Source of the DNA: Gymnopilus junonius
Taxonomy: Eukaryota > Basidiomycota > Agaricomycetes > Agaricales > Galerinaceae
NCBI GenBank assembly: GCA_015501075.1
Contig: JADNYJ010000133.1
Location: forward strand, 50,098-114,097
Length of the DNA stretch: 64,000 nt
Reading direction: 5' to 3'
Below, piece by piece: positions 49,380 to 60,858 of this stretch (position 1 is its first letter; every line of letters begins with the position of its first letter). The translations under genes and the position numbers were made by a program. The notes under the pieces were generated by a model. The model saw nothing but the letters and a program-made list of their open reading frames with translations, was not told where the DNA came from and searched no databases.

Positions 49380-50130
49380 CAAGGCGGTGTTTTAATTTGA
49401 GTATAAAACCTGAAATTTTCACTTTTCTCATCTTCATCCCTTTCCCCTCTATTTACCACAACACCATCACCAAAATTGATCAATCCACCTCATTCCTGCA
49501 GCTTCTGACCATCTTCTTCGCTGTTTTTGTCATCCTTCTTCCATATTTTATCATTGTACTCCAGCATCATGATTGTTCATGTGCACCACCAAAGCCCATC
49601 TCCTTTAGGCTCCCTTGAGCTCTTCACCCTTCAATGGCTTCTTCAATGGCTCTGCCGAGTTTTTTGTCATTTTCTAGCACGTTGTCGTTAAACGACAGCT
49701 CTTATCCACCTTTGGTCTTCACGGTCAGTTTATATCTTTTACTTCAGTCATTGTGAACATTGGAAAACTGATCTACATACATCTTGTTGGTTTTCAGGAC
49801 CAGAGGTGATTTCGTCAAGACACGACAATTTTGATTCCCCAACCATTGACCAATGTGAGTGAGAGTCAAGTAGGATGGCTTTGGTGGATGGTGGCTGAGT
49901 GGCTTGTTCCTCAAATAGGTCAACTCAGTATCACCACATCTAAAGTTCATGGACATGACATGTCATGTGGGATGTCTGATTTTGGTATGTCAGGCAACAT
50001 CTCAAAGCATGCTTTACCTTTCTGATCCGGCATTGGACCTTTATCAAAGGACAACGTGGTATACTTTATCAGCAAGGTCCGACTGGCCACCAAAAAGGTC
50101 GCCACTGCATGCTTCCCTCCTCTGGTCATA
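49380..50130 (+). repeat. Diverged duplicated unit, copy 2
   Basis: Partner of 42912-43790. The first putative exon reads MASSMALPSFLSFSSTLS...YPPLVFT before a GTCAGT-type donor. Downstream WMVAEWLVPQIGQLS ... HALPF is followed by a stop, and copy 1 has a matching ALPF-stop. A TGA interrupts the frame just after the shared acceptor. The two copies are well diverged, so the duplication is old. Confidence 0.5.
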
Positions 50131-50413
50131 GGGAACCAAAACCATGGATGCTTGTCTGCTTGATCTTTGTGTCTGTCTTTATAGAGCCTTCTCTTTGTCA
50201 TTTCATCTCTTCTTGGAAATAATGGCCTCTCATCAATAGTCTTATGTCTGACCTTGTATAAAGGGTGTAAAAGAAACCTTTGATATGATTCGATTATGTA
50301 AATATACAATGAAGTTGGTGTTACAAGTTATAAATAAGAATAGCGAAATTCGTGCATGATACTAGTACTCATAGTAAGGATGAACCTCAGATAGCGGAGG
50401 TGTATAAGATTCT

Positions 50414-51075
50414 TCAATGTGATGGCGGCCAATCGAAATTGGGCTCACCACAGATGTTTCCATCGACAGATAGATTCTCCAGGGAAGGTAGAGATATTAT
50501 TTCGATGAACAGAGGCCACGTAAGAGAGAACCACCTGCCAGGCCTAAAGTGGGCCTTCTTAAGGTGAAGGGTGGTGACATTAATTAATGATGGTGCACAT
50601 TCAAGCAAGATAGATATGTCCAAGAACACACATTTTCAGTTCCAGTGCACCTTTCTGAAAGACTGGTCCTTCGAGATTCTCCATAAAGGCAAAATCGGTT
50701 GTACTCCTAGCGGGAATGGGATCGGAGCCTCAGGGATCACTGCAAGCATATGAACAAAAGAGTGCGCAAGTAGAACCCCAGTTGTCCTGAGACTAAAGCT
50801 ATTCTAGCGCCGGGTGTTATCCACAGTCTTCGCCAGTAACGCCCACTACGCCAAAAGACCCACAGAATATCCATAATACCTTGGCTCCTCCGAATTCGAA
50901 GTACAAATCCGTGAGATGCTGTTTCGATCTCTCGAGCTATGCTTCTAGCTGGTCGACACTGGACTGCGTAGTCTCTGTACATTGAAGGAAATGCGACGGC
51001 GTGATGGAAAATTAGCCAGGTAACTTCCACGGGGAACTGGAGAAGATGCAATTGCTTATGAGTTCGCAGAGGCAT
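50414..51075 (-). CDS. F-box-like protein, possibly fragmentary
   Basis: The first open stretch (51075-50740) begins MPLRTHKQLHLLQFPVEVTWLIFHHAV, close to the LPxEIxxxIF pattern at the start of basidiomycete F-box-like domains. The later stretch 50629-50414 reads LECAPSLINVTTLHLKKAHF and ISLPSLENLSVDGNI, leucine-rich repeat-like. A TTGCAG acceptor near 50740 could start a connecting exon (IPEAPIPFPL), but I could not join all parts in frame. Could be a pseudogene. Confidence 0.45.
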
Positions 51076-51587
51076 TTCTTGCTGACTATGGGGTACTCCC
51101 TTGGATTAGATGCACCAGCGTTCCGTTGGACGTACATTAAATGATCAGAATGAAAGACGATAAGCTCACTGATCAGTGATGTTGTTACTCCAAGTGATAA
51201 TGTATACATAGAGAGCAAGAAACATTACTCGGGGGTCGTATCGTCCTTATATGTCATCCACTTGTACCATTGGCCAGGACGAATCGACGATGGGCTGACA
51301 AGTGACAAGGACAAGCGCACTACTTATCACATGGCATGAGAGTGACAAAGTCGCGTCAAGTCACATCAGTCGTGATTAAAGTAACGGACCGTTTGAACTT
51401 TAATGCATGACGATTCCTGTCGGCGGCCGGCTGCGGTTCTTTTTCTCAACAGCTCACCTCCAGGCTCCAGTCATGTTTCTTGCCTTGCCGAACTTGCCTA
51501 GGGATTCAACGGCTTTTATCCCCAGTTTCTGAGCAATCTATCTGATTTTCTGTACCTTGGAACCACAGGCTTTCTTGTGCTGGCAAC

Positions 51588-52526
51588 ATGGCATCTGCTA
51601 AGATAGCCACACTTTTGATAAGGGTATGTCGTACTTCGAATTCTCGCCATATCCTTCCTGTGGCTCAACTATGCACCATATTTATCAGACACTAGCGAAG
51701 CCGATCTCCAACCAGATCAAACAGCAAGTTAAAGAGTGAGCGATCTCAGTGCAGTTGCGCCAGAATCGAAAGACATAGGAAGTTGACACGACTTGAAGAC
51801 ATGAACGATTTCGTTCCCTCTGCGTGAATCTCGCACAGTTCATGTACCGTTCAGAGACCAATCTGCGGCAAAATATCTTGGGCGAACCTGCGAAGCACGT
51901 CCGGCCCCTTTCCAGAAGCCAAGTAAGCACGTTTGCCATTTCAAGAAAAATGTTCGTTGCTTACACTATCGCACATAGAGCAATTGAAAATGGCGCAAAT
52001 GCACTGGCGGAGGGATTTTTATTTTCTGTAGCTGCCGGCCTCATCGTGGCCGAGACCTGGCGAAGTTCATGGAATGAGTCAAAACGGAGAGACAGCGTCA
52101 ATGTTCGGCTGGAAGAATTGGAATGCGCGTCACACAATTGACGGCTCTTGTTGATGATCTCGTTTCAGAGATGGAAAGACGAGCAAAGTTCAGCCAACGA
52201 GAGGTCGACCTTTTCAGGCCACTTTCACTTACCGGGATCTGACTTAATTTTACATTAACAGATACGAAGGCCTCGCGAAAATCCTAGCAAAGGTGGTTGA
52301 GAACAAATCGCAAGACCAAATCAAACCGCTTCCGATAGAATACAGCCTCCACAGTCTAAGGGTATATCTCAGTCAACCTCAAACACATCCTCGTCTCGTC
52401 CAATTTCCTCATGAGATGTTTATATTTCTCAGCTATATTCCATTCAAGATACCCACACCCGATCAGTACCAGTCCAAGTCAATTCCATGCGCCTCGTCTG
52501 GACTATACAGACCTATATTTATTTAG
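51588..52526 (+). CDS. OPA3: OPA3-like mitochondrial/peripheral membrane protein (frame broken by single-base indels)
   Basis: OPA3 family proteins are small mitochondrial proteins with a predicted membrane segment. The start MASAKIATLLIR is a family signature. Exons 51588-51623, 51689-51735 (TLAKPISNQIKQQVKE) and 51799-51922 (RFRSLCVNLAQFMYRSETN, AKHVRPLS) join in phase. The next exon starts at 51979 (AIENGANALAEGFLFSVAAG, then LIVAETWRSSWNESKRRD), with a coiled-coil-like end (LTALVDDLVSEMERRAKFSQ). One extra base seems present near 51910 and one A missing near 52126, which hide the full frame. A last exon from about 52260 (YEGLAKILAKVVENKSQD) is likely but its junction and end are uncertain. 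Motif order makes the family call strong. Confidence 0.8.
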
Positions 52527-53737
52527 TTGTTATTTCTCTCTAACCTAGAACGCCTAGAGATGTTTCTGACACCCCTGCTCCACAAATGTGCGAAAGAGCT
52601 CAGGGTCAGGTACTCCAGAGGCCAACATTCCCTCCTTCCAACTCCTTTCATATTTCAGCATCGCCTTTATATACTGGCCACAGAGCACTAAACCAGGCTG
52701 AGGACACTCAGCGTAGGTAAGATGAAGCAATCGAATTCGCTTTAGTCTAGTATATTTCCAGCTCTGATTCGCAGTCCTTACGTTAATCTAAATGCCGTGA
52801 AGAGTCTGGCTTGTCAACGACATCTGGTACTCAACTATTCCATTGTTGCGCATGACGGGAGGATATCTTCCTTTTCAAAGAGATATTCTGATTCCGTCGT
52901 GTAGGCATAATGATGCCTGTTACCAAATCATGATTTCAACATCTTCCAGTGAAGGAAACGAGAGCGATTGGAAAGCACTTGGTTCAGATCTGGGTGTAGA
53001 AGGACGCACCAGTCGTAAAGATGTTCTCATGATTTTTTTTTCGTTATTATTGGGGATAACGTTACGTCGGGGCCTCGTTAATTGTGTGGGTTTTGTCAAA
53101 GTGTCAAAGGTACATCTGAATACTAATGAATTCCGTTATCCGAAAATTCGGTCCTTTGACGGAGCGTTAATGTTCGCAATGAGCCCAACAGTTTCGGGTG
53201 CATTGTGATGGAAAATAGTGGAACAAGGAAATGGTAGAGAGTGAGGAGTTGCTTGCGTAAGAGTGAATATCGAACATATTAGGTCAAATAATAAGGCGGC
53301 GGGCTTACCTTAAATAGCATCTGCATTCCCAATTTAGGTCCGAAGGAAGTGCAGTCGCGCGACGAATGTAATCCATTATTAGTTTTTGTAAAAGAAGCAT
53401 CTATGTACCGTACGCATGTGTGTGTGTGAGCTATCATGGAGAAGGTGTACAGAAAACGAGACAGTAAATCGATGAAAGGCAGGAAATTTAAAAGGGTCAA
53501 AGAGATAATGTTATACAGAATTCAGCAATAGGAAGAAGGAAGAGAGAAAAAGAGAAGGGAGAAATGAAATCCCGTCCGTGTTGCATATGAAAGAAAGGAA
53601 ATAATAAGTCCAATCCCATCCGAAAGAATAATCATGTACATCAAACACACAGAAGTCCTCACCCCAACCAATCCAATCCAATCCAACGAGCGTTCATCTA
53701 AAAACCAACGCCAACGCCGTCACGCCTACCCCCACAC
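52527..53737. other. Intergenic between OPA3 and the GH5 gene
   Basis: No supported gene. A 121-codon open frame at 52843-53208 has no recognised motif. Near 53525-53570 is a purine-rich (GAAGAGAGAAAAAG) stretch close to the 3' end of the minus-strand gene. Confidence 0.5.
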
Positions 53738-56700
53738 TCACGCAACACAACATCCAAAAAAACTACCATCCTCAGGACAACAGATCTTCTCGCACCAACT
53801 CCTTTCACTCCTCGCTCCTTCCACCTGTCGTAGCTCTGGTTTTCCTTTCACTTTCACCCCTTTCGCACTAGGTCGAGGTTTCGACTTAGGGGCAGGCAAC
53901 ACCCCACCTTTCCTCCGCACCTCAATCGTATACTCCCACTTCTCTCCTTCCTGTCCCTTTCCATACCCATACCCGTATCCCTCTTCCGTTCCCTGAGGCT
54001 TCGGAGGAACATCGTACCACCAAACCAACCCTTGCCCTCTCACTTCATACCGCCCTCCTGAAACCTTGACCTCCACATCTATAAGATCAGGGGTACTGTC
54101 TTTGATGAGCAAAGGGGCGGGCGATGGCGTTATTAACGGCGTCTTTGTAGGGGAGTTGGCGATGACTTGGTTTTTTGAGAGCTGGTGGAGGCCGTCATGC
54201 TAGGCGGCACTTGATCGTGATCTTCATGATCAGAACTAGCAGCAACGGTTGAGGAACCACCAGAGCCAGAAGCGGCGTCGGCATCGACGTCACTGTCCAG
54301 GACCTTGACCTCCGAATGCGCGTGGACATCATTCCACTTCTCGCTCTTTATCTTCTCAAAGGATCCGTTTATCAATCTCTCATGGGCAAAATGCACCAGC
54401 GGCAAATACACCTCAGTGCCCAGCTCCTTTTGCTCATCCCTCCTAATCACCGTATCCTCCCACCCAACCCTTACTTTCATCCAGAACACCCCCTTGGCAA
54501 TATCAAATTTGACCTCTACAGCCTTCCCCACTACTTTGACAGGCCATGGTCTAGCGAATGCGCGAACAGCGCGTGCACCAGCTGTAAGGAACGTGTATGG
54601 GTTGGAGTTATACCCTGCCTGGATGAGTGCGTCCTGTGTGCGAATAGCCTTCCGTAGTGATGCAGAAGAGGAGGAAGAGGAAGAAGACAGGGTACTGGAT
54701 GATGAGGACGTGGAGAGTCCCCTTGCCCTCTTCTTCCTCTGGCTGACGACGTTATTCCTATCCCGTCGTCCTGCAAAAGAAGCAGAGTGTGCTCCTCCTG
54801 CTTGTTCTCCATTAAGCGTGTCCAAACTCAATGAAGACGACATCACCGACGTCGACATGCTCATCGGCGCCGATCTGGCAGGCTGCCTTTTGACCGTGCC
54901 CGTCCTCCCCCTTTTGGACTTGATCTTCTTGCTGATTGAATTCCTGATCCTGCTGCGGGTGCTGTTGTTGATGCTGTTGTCCTGGGCAGGGGAAGAATGA
55001 GAGGTATTAAGGAGCAGCTGTGCACGACTGTGCAGCGCATCTTCTCCCACTTCATCCTCCATCATCCCCATCCCTAGCTGATCGTCTATATGCTCATCCT
55101 TGACGACACCGCTCTCGTGTTCTTCCGGGTCAGCTCTTTCGCCTTCGTCCTCCGAATCGAGATCCAAGTCATCAACACTCCACAAACTCAAATCTTCCAT
55201 ATTCCACCCATCACCCCACTCATGCGAATGGTCATCAGGAACGTAAGTCCACACCGTCCAACTCAGACTGCCCTCCTGTCGTCTTGCCAGTTGCTCTTGC
55301 TCATCCTCTTCTTGCATCGTATTTGCCTTTGGCCTTGATTTCTTCGGCACCTCGTCCCGTGCATCACAAGCCTGCAGACTCGCATCGAGCGCCCTTTCTT
55401 GGGGTGAATAATCGCCTTTGTATTTTCCCCCATCGGTCCATCCGTAGCTCCGCTTCTCGTCCATGTCGAATGGGGTCCCAATTTCACCTATCAGTGTCGG
55501 GTACTCTCCTCTAATTGACGAAGGAGAGTCAGAGCCGCCGAGCATCCTCACATCCTCCTTTAAATACCCCATCTGCTCCCAGAGGCTCTTCCTAATTGCT
55601 TTCTCCCCAAGTTTGACCGCCCCAAGTGTCGAGCCGTACTTGCCTCGTAAGAGACCCAGCGCATCTGCATTGAACCAATTCCAATGCCGCGTAATCAACG
55701 TCAATCCGTCATAATAATGCGGGCTATAAACACATCTCCCTCCCGTCTCTTCCTGGGTCATCTTAGGCGGAATGGCGAATACAGGCGGCTGGACAAATAT
55801 CATGGCTTCTTCGTGGCTCTTCTTTATCCTCGCAGAGTACCGAAGCCAGTGCGACTTCCAGTAATCCGAGAGGAACTCGACTTCGAGCGAGGTCTGGGGG
55901 TTATATTTGAAGTAGTCCGGTTGGAGGACGTACCCCGTTTCGACGTCCCATACGCCATGCAGAGCCCAGATGCAGGTGCCCAAAGGCCAAGAGGAAACAT
56001 CTCGCTTCCAACCCCAGACCGGGTGTGTGCCGTCGGGAAGTTCGCCTGTACTCGAGATCGAAGTTGAAGATGATGAGGAAGGGGAAGAGGGGTCGACAGG
56101 GTCAGCCCACAGTTTCCGTCCTTTGGGATCAATCGTCACACTCCCATCCTTCTTTGGGCCTGTGCCGCCAAATGCCCAGTGCTCAACCGTCTGCTTCTGA
56201 CCCATGCCAAGTCTCATACTCTGCGCAGGGGTAGGATAGGTCCCCTTCTTCAGCGTTGAACCTTGCTTCTGTGGGTTCACACTGAGGTTGTCCCAGCCAC
56301 ATAAACCTTCGAAGGGTTCATTGAGCGAGTCCCATCCGATGAGACATGTATCGAGCAGTGAACCATTATCGTATGCCTTAATGCGGTCCGCAAGCTGGCC
56401 TACAGCTTCGATATAATGGCTCTGCAGCCAATCCTGGATGTTCATATTGTCGATGATACATTTGGGGGCAAAGTCCCGTCCGGCGAAAAATAGAGTGAAG
56501 ATCGTTTGAGAGAGAAGGCGGCCGTAGTTGGTTGACCAAATCATGGCGGGAAGTGTGGAGGGGTCGGGCGAGGGATACGGAGAAGGATATTCGCTGTGCA
56601 GAATGGCTGCCTGGGTGGCAGTTATGTTGTAAGGATTTATGCCGCATGCTGGGAGGGTCCAGTACGGCGCCCCAGAGCCGCCTGAGAAGCGGGACCACTG

Positions 56701-57622
56701 AAATGCGATGTTTAATTAATGACGGCCTTTTTGGTTTCAGATAAAACCTACTGTGTCTTGGTGTGGGTCCATGTATACTTTGAATCCGTATTCCTTGCAT
56801 TTGACGAGGACTTGTATTGTGTAGTCCATGAATTCGTGGTCATACTTTCCCCTGCAAAGATAATATGGTTATTACGTCTGCTCATGTGACACAAGAAAGA
56901 AATGGAACGAAAAAAAATCTCAGAGCAACAGAAACTAAACACGCTACGGGTTCAGAGAAACTGGTGAGCATAGAAAGTGGCCACCAAGCCTAGCGATCAC
57001 ACTACTCTCATAACTGAGAGCATTCCACGGGGCTGCGAACATATCCGTGTCATATACCCACCAAAAGCCTTCAAGCGAGCGAAGGGAAATAACCACTAGT
57101 AGCTGAGGGAACCTATTTTCCACTGCTCACACAACTGAGCGTAAGAGCATTCCCCGGGTGGTAATATACGATCTCCAGAATAGGAATATTCCTTCACACT
57201 ATGGGCAAGAAGCCAACCACTGGTAGCTGTCAAAGCCCATTTGCTCCACCAAAAGGAAAGGAAAGGAAAAACGAAAACAAAACTCACGGTCCCTCACGTT
57301 CCAATGCCTCCCAGGTAAACGGAAACCTTAGCAAATTAAATCCCCAGCCTCTCAGCCTAGCCAAGTGGACATCCGCGCTCCCATCGTCCAATCTCAGCGG
57401 CCGTCCTACGAAGCTTTCCCCGCCTCGTTCAGCACTCTCCCAGAAGTCGTCTAGTATATGGGAGAGGTGACTCGGTGGGGCCTTTGATGCGCCTGAGAGA
57501 TTTACGCCGCGCAGAAGAAGTGTTCGCCCGTGCACATCAACAAAAGAGAAAGAGGTGGTGTGGATGTAGTGTGCGGGGGTTGGCAGGGAAGTTACGGGAG
57601 ATGTTGAGGGTACTGCGGGCAT
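53738..57622 (-). CDS. GH5-family steryl-beta-glucosidase-like enzyme
   Basis: Exons 57622-57288, 56851-56752 and 56697-53738 join in frame to about 1130 residues, allowing for one missing A. Conserved features: LLRGVNLSGASK and LLRFPFTWEALE near the N-terminus, MDPHQDTWSRFSGGSGAPYW across an exon junction, GWDSLNEPFEG with the likely acid/base Glu at about 272, and LIGEIGTPFDMD with the likely nucleophile Glu at about 550. This set matches the GH5 group that includes fungal ergosteryl-beta-glucosidases (EGCrP2 type), which cleave sterol glucosides. Between GH5 core and C-terminal beta-domain there is a long acidic, then Ser/Arg-rich low-complexity insertion (DDLDLDSEDEGERADPEEHE; poly-Ser). 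Near 54175 a run of six A appears to need seven to reach the conserved end (VKVSGGRYEVRGQGLVWWYD). No signal peptide is evident. Confidence 0.82.
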
Positions 57623-58184
57623 TATAGTTTAGAGTAGCGGCAATGAATTACCGTTCGCTGGCGAATCGGTACAGTAGTTGTTGAGCTTATCGGCCAAAGC
57701 CCCTTGCTCGCTGTTCGTGGTGGTGGCACGCTGATGGTGACAGTGACCAGACAGGCTCAGACGTCATTTCACACAACCGAGTCGTACCACTTTCATTAGT
57801 TACCTAATATTTTATCCCCGTATGGTGCGTGATGTTCCTGATCTGTCCTTTCTCTCACTTTTCTCTATCCCTTCACCAACAGAGGGATGTCAACTACATG
57901 TGAACGTTCGTGGAGATCTACAATGGGATAATTCTCTCTTTCTGCACCATCAAACAAATCTAGCCGGTTTGAGCAGCAGAGCTTTGTCTATCACTGTCAG
58001 ACATCACCGGCAGCAAGTGACTCGGAATTTTGAAGGGTATCCACTACTCCTAATGCTGGCTTCGGCGCTTAATTACATATGGTTTGATGGTTCGTGCGGA
58101 GTGCAGTCCTGTCGCTTCCGATATGCTGTTACTTAGGACCCGTCACATGCTTGTGACAAGCGACCTCAAACAATTGCAGTTTAA
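57623..58184. other. Divergent intergenic region
   Basis: Should hold the promoter of the GH5 gene (minus) and of the Crinkler-like gene (plus). An open frame 57822-58136 has no recognised motif. Confidence 0.45.
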
Positions 58185-59057
58185 ATGCCGAATGGTAGGA
58201 AACTAAGGCTCCTTTGTCTGCTGTTTCCCTCCAGCGATCCAAGCAAACATACCTTCCTAACCGAACTCGACGAGTCTGACATCGACAACAAACTCGTCGC
58301 TGAACTCAAAGACACTATCAAAGTCAAAAAAGCACCCGGGCCTCAGTTGAACAGCATCCGTGCATCAAATCTCATTCTCTGGAAATGCGATATTCCCTTC
58401 GGTGGTGATAACGACGTTAAACAGACTCTTTCCTCACTGCGATTCGATGGTACTGATACTCGTCTTTGCCGTCTAGTGGGCGGCTGGCCGTTTGCCGAAT
58501 ACTTTAAATCCGATGAAGAGTTACCTCTCTTGAGCATCCATATCCTCGTTCAAGTTCCAGATCATGCCAGTGGTGTGTGCGAGTCGAATTACATGTATGT
58601 CCAACAGCGTTTAAGTGACTGTACCCTTCGATCCAGTATACAAGGAGCGACATCCAGGCAAGTCTTCGTTTTGCGACTTGTCAACTCCAAAACGAAAACG
58701 CTCACCCTAATTTTTTTATAGTCGACCCAAGCGACTTATAAACCAAAATCCCATCCCGACCCTCTCCGAACTCTCGAAAGGCCCCACTTGGCTCTGAAAG
58801 GATCCCTGTCTCTCCATCCATCTACGAGTCCATGTTTTCCTGCTCGACCCGAAACCTGTACCTCAACTGACCTCAATACTTTGTTCAAACTCTCCGGTGA
58901 CTCCGAGAAAGTTGACCTGAATATCCTCCATATTTTTAATGCCATCCTCGGTTCTCCTCCTGCGTGTGGCACGAAAGAGTCTTTCCATTCCTTTTGGGAT
59001 CATAACATACGTACCTTTCTCGAGCGCCTTCAAGTTGTGTCGTACAGCAGTAATTAA
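58185..59057 (+). CDS. Crinkler (CRN)-like N-terminal domain protein, probably incomplete
   Basis: The first exon (58185-58657) resembles the Crinkler effector N-terminal (ubiquitin-like) domain found in oomycetes, Glomeromycota and many Agaricomycetes: LRLLCLLFPSSDPSKHTF, then LVAELKDTIKVKKAP, NLILWKCDIPFG, and SIHILVQVP at the domain end. The oomycete translocation motif LxLFLAK is not evident, as is usual outside oomycetes. A GC-AG intron (GCAAGT at 58658 to ATAG at 58721) leads to RPKRLINQNPIPTLSEL, then a stop at 58796-58798; the overlapping frame ending at 59057 (DLNTLFKLSGDSEKVDL, FWDHNIRTFLERL) also looks coding, so a frame break is likely. No C-terminal effector domain is recognisable. 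Confidence 0.55.
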
Positions 59058-59412
59058 CAAATTGGTAGGCTTTCTACCTGTTGATCTACGCGTTGATGAT
59101 GAACCTATCTCATATTATTTGCATCTTGAAATTTCCAGGTTCCGAAAAGACAAGACCTAATCAACACAATTTATTGTATAAAAGCCATTCAAAGCGCTGG
59201 GAGTGACGTAGGACGGAAGTTTGTGGCAAATGTGTGGCAGGCGACGGCATGTGAGAAATCTCTACTTCCTTTACATAGATTCTTCCCATTGTGTTCCCTT
59301 TATATCCAACACACTTCGTTCCCTTTAAATTGCAGCCTCATTTTTACTCACCCTCAAATTTTACTACCTGTGCACTCTCGAGATTCCATGGGCTACCGAA
59401 TCGATTTTGACT

Positions 59413-60858
59413 ATGGCTCTCCAACCAAGCCATCAGTGGCCCTCGCTCCCTTTCGACATCCTCGTAGCCATTATTGGGGAGTTAGTGGACTCCAAGGATA
59501 CCAACTCTCTCCGATCCTGCTCGCTTTTGTGCCGCAACCTCCTACACCCTTGCCGCAGAGACCTCTTTCGAACCTTCGACATGCGAGACATAAGCGGGAA
59601 TGCCCTATATTTCCTCAAATTCAACACCCTTCTTTCGAACAACGCGCATCTCATCCCATATGTCCGCAATATACATCTACTTGATGTGCACGACTACAGA
59701 GATAAGGAACACGGATCACCCTTCTTCTTGAATGAACATATTCCGAGTTTCCTTCACATGTTGACGAACGTTGAGACGTTTGGATTGTATAGCGCTAGAT
59801 GGACACATTGGCACGAACTTGGGCCTGATGCACAGAGTGGAATCATGCAAATTATAACACGTCCATGTTGTATGGAGCTGCATCTCGAGAATGTGAGAAA
59901 CATTGTTCCTTCCTTACTGAATAGCTGCCGTTCCCTCAAGATTTGGGATATTGGTGGTTGCTTCCTGGAAGGTTTCGAAGATAGGCAAAATTCTACAGAA
60001 CAGATGGAGGTCGACGTTCCAAATGATCATTGCATTTACCTCGATTCTGTCTCGTTTAACACGGCTTCTCCGGAATTGCTGTTTGATCTGGATCCTTGCT
60101 CGAGTAACTCACCACTGCTTCTACGGTTTTCCCGTCTTCGCCACTTGACCATCACAATGTCGCCCGAGACCATTGAAGTGATGTGGAAATTAATACATTG
60201 CGCCTCCGATACCCTCCAAACACTAACGCTCCGTCAGAGAGCTGAAACCAGTGACAGTACCTCAAGTGTCTCTGGTTCCGATTCGGAATTCGTATACAAA
60301 CATGCGCCTCTCACAATTGGAAGAAAATCGCAGATTTTACGAGACCCTCATATAAGCTTGTCCCCAATGACCCACCTCTACCGATTTTCGTTCACGGTTA
60401 TACTCCAAGTTATCGCTGAGGATTTTTTACGGGATCGTCTTTACGATTGGTGTGTTCTCCTACCCACTAGTCCTCCAAGTATCAGAGAAGTCAACATCAC
60501 ACTTGATCTTTTCTATTGCCAACCTGAAGAGATCATAGTAATCTTTTCTCCTTCTTCGTCATCAGAAGACGGAATCGATACTTTTGGGGGGGACTTCCTC
60601 GTAGATCTTGACTACACACTTTCCAATCGCCCTGTTTTTCCTTCGCTGAAAAATGTTGAAATCACGGTTTTGCTAAGTGACGATTATGCCTATACGACGG
60701 ATTCAGAATACTTCTCTGAAACTGAGGATGGAGAGCCCTATCCTCCGGTAATGGAAATTAAAGAAATCGAGGATGCAGTGAGGGAACGCATGCCGTTGAC
60801 ACGTGCGAGTCTCGATGATGGCTTTTGCATCCGCGCAAGGACCGGGCACCATAACTAG
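59413..60858 (+). CDS. F-box domain protein, intronless
   Basis: A single open frame of 481 residues. The N-terminus (WPSLPFDILVAIIGELVDSK, then LRSCSLLCRNLLHPCRRDLF) fits the F-box followed by the usual basidiomycete arrangement; such proteins recruit substrates to SCF ubiquitin ligases through Skp1. The remainder has weak leucine-rich spacing (SFLHMLTNVETFGLY; LLRFSRLRHLTITMSPE) and an acidic C-terminal part (YTTDSEYFSETEDGEPY). The ATG at 59413 is the first in frame. A TATA-like TTTATATCC lies about 110 bases upstream (59300). No frame breaks, unlike the other F-box-like genes here. The substrate is unknown. Confidence 0.75.
   Translation: MALQPSHQWPSLPFDILVAIIGELVDSKDTNSLRSCSLLCRNLLHPCRRDLFRTFDMRDISGNALYFLKFNTLLSNNAHLIPYVRNIHLLDVHDYRDKEHGSPFFLNEHIPSFLHMLTNVETFGLYSARWTHWHELGPDAQSGIMQIITRPCCMELHLENVRNIVPSLLNSCRSLKIWDIGGCFLEGFEDRQNSTEQMEVDVPNDHCIYLDSVSFNTASPELLFDLDPCSSNSPLLLRFSRLRHLTITMSPETIEVMWKLIHCASDTLQTLTLRQRAETSDSTSSVSGSDSEFVYKHAPLTIGRKSQILRDPHISLSPMTHLYRFSFTVILQVIAEDFLRDRLYDWCVLLPTSPPSIREVNITLDLFYCQPEEIIVIFSPSSSSEDGIDTFGGDFLVDLDYTLSNRPVFPSLKNVEITVLLSDDYAYTTDSEYFSETEDGEPYPPVMEIKEIEDAVRERMPLTRASLDDGFCIRARTGHHN

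Noticed and set aside
54305..55000. A 231-codon plus-strand open frame
   Set aside because: It is the antisense of the GH5-like gene's low-complexity part; no splice or motif support of its own.
59223..59684. A 153-codon plus-strand frame over the F-box start
   Set aside because: Overlaps the 481-residue F-box frame in another phase; Pro/His-rich shadow translation.
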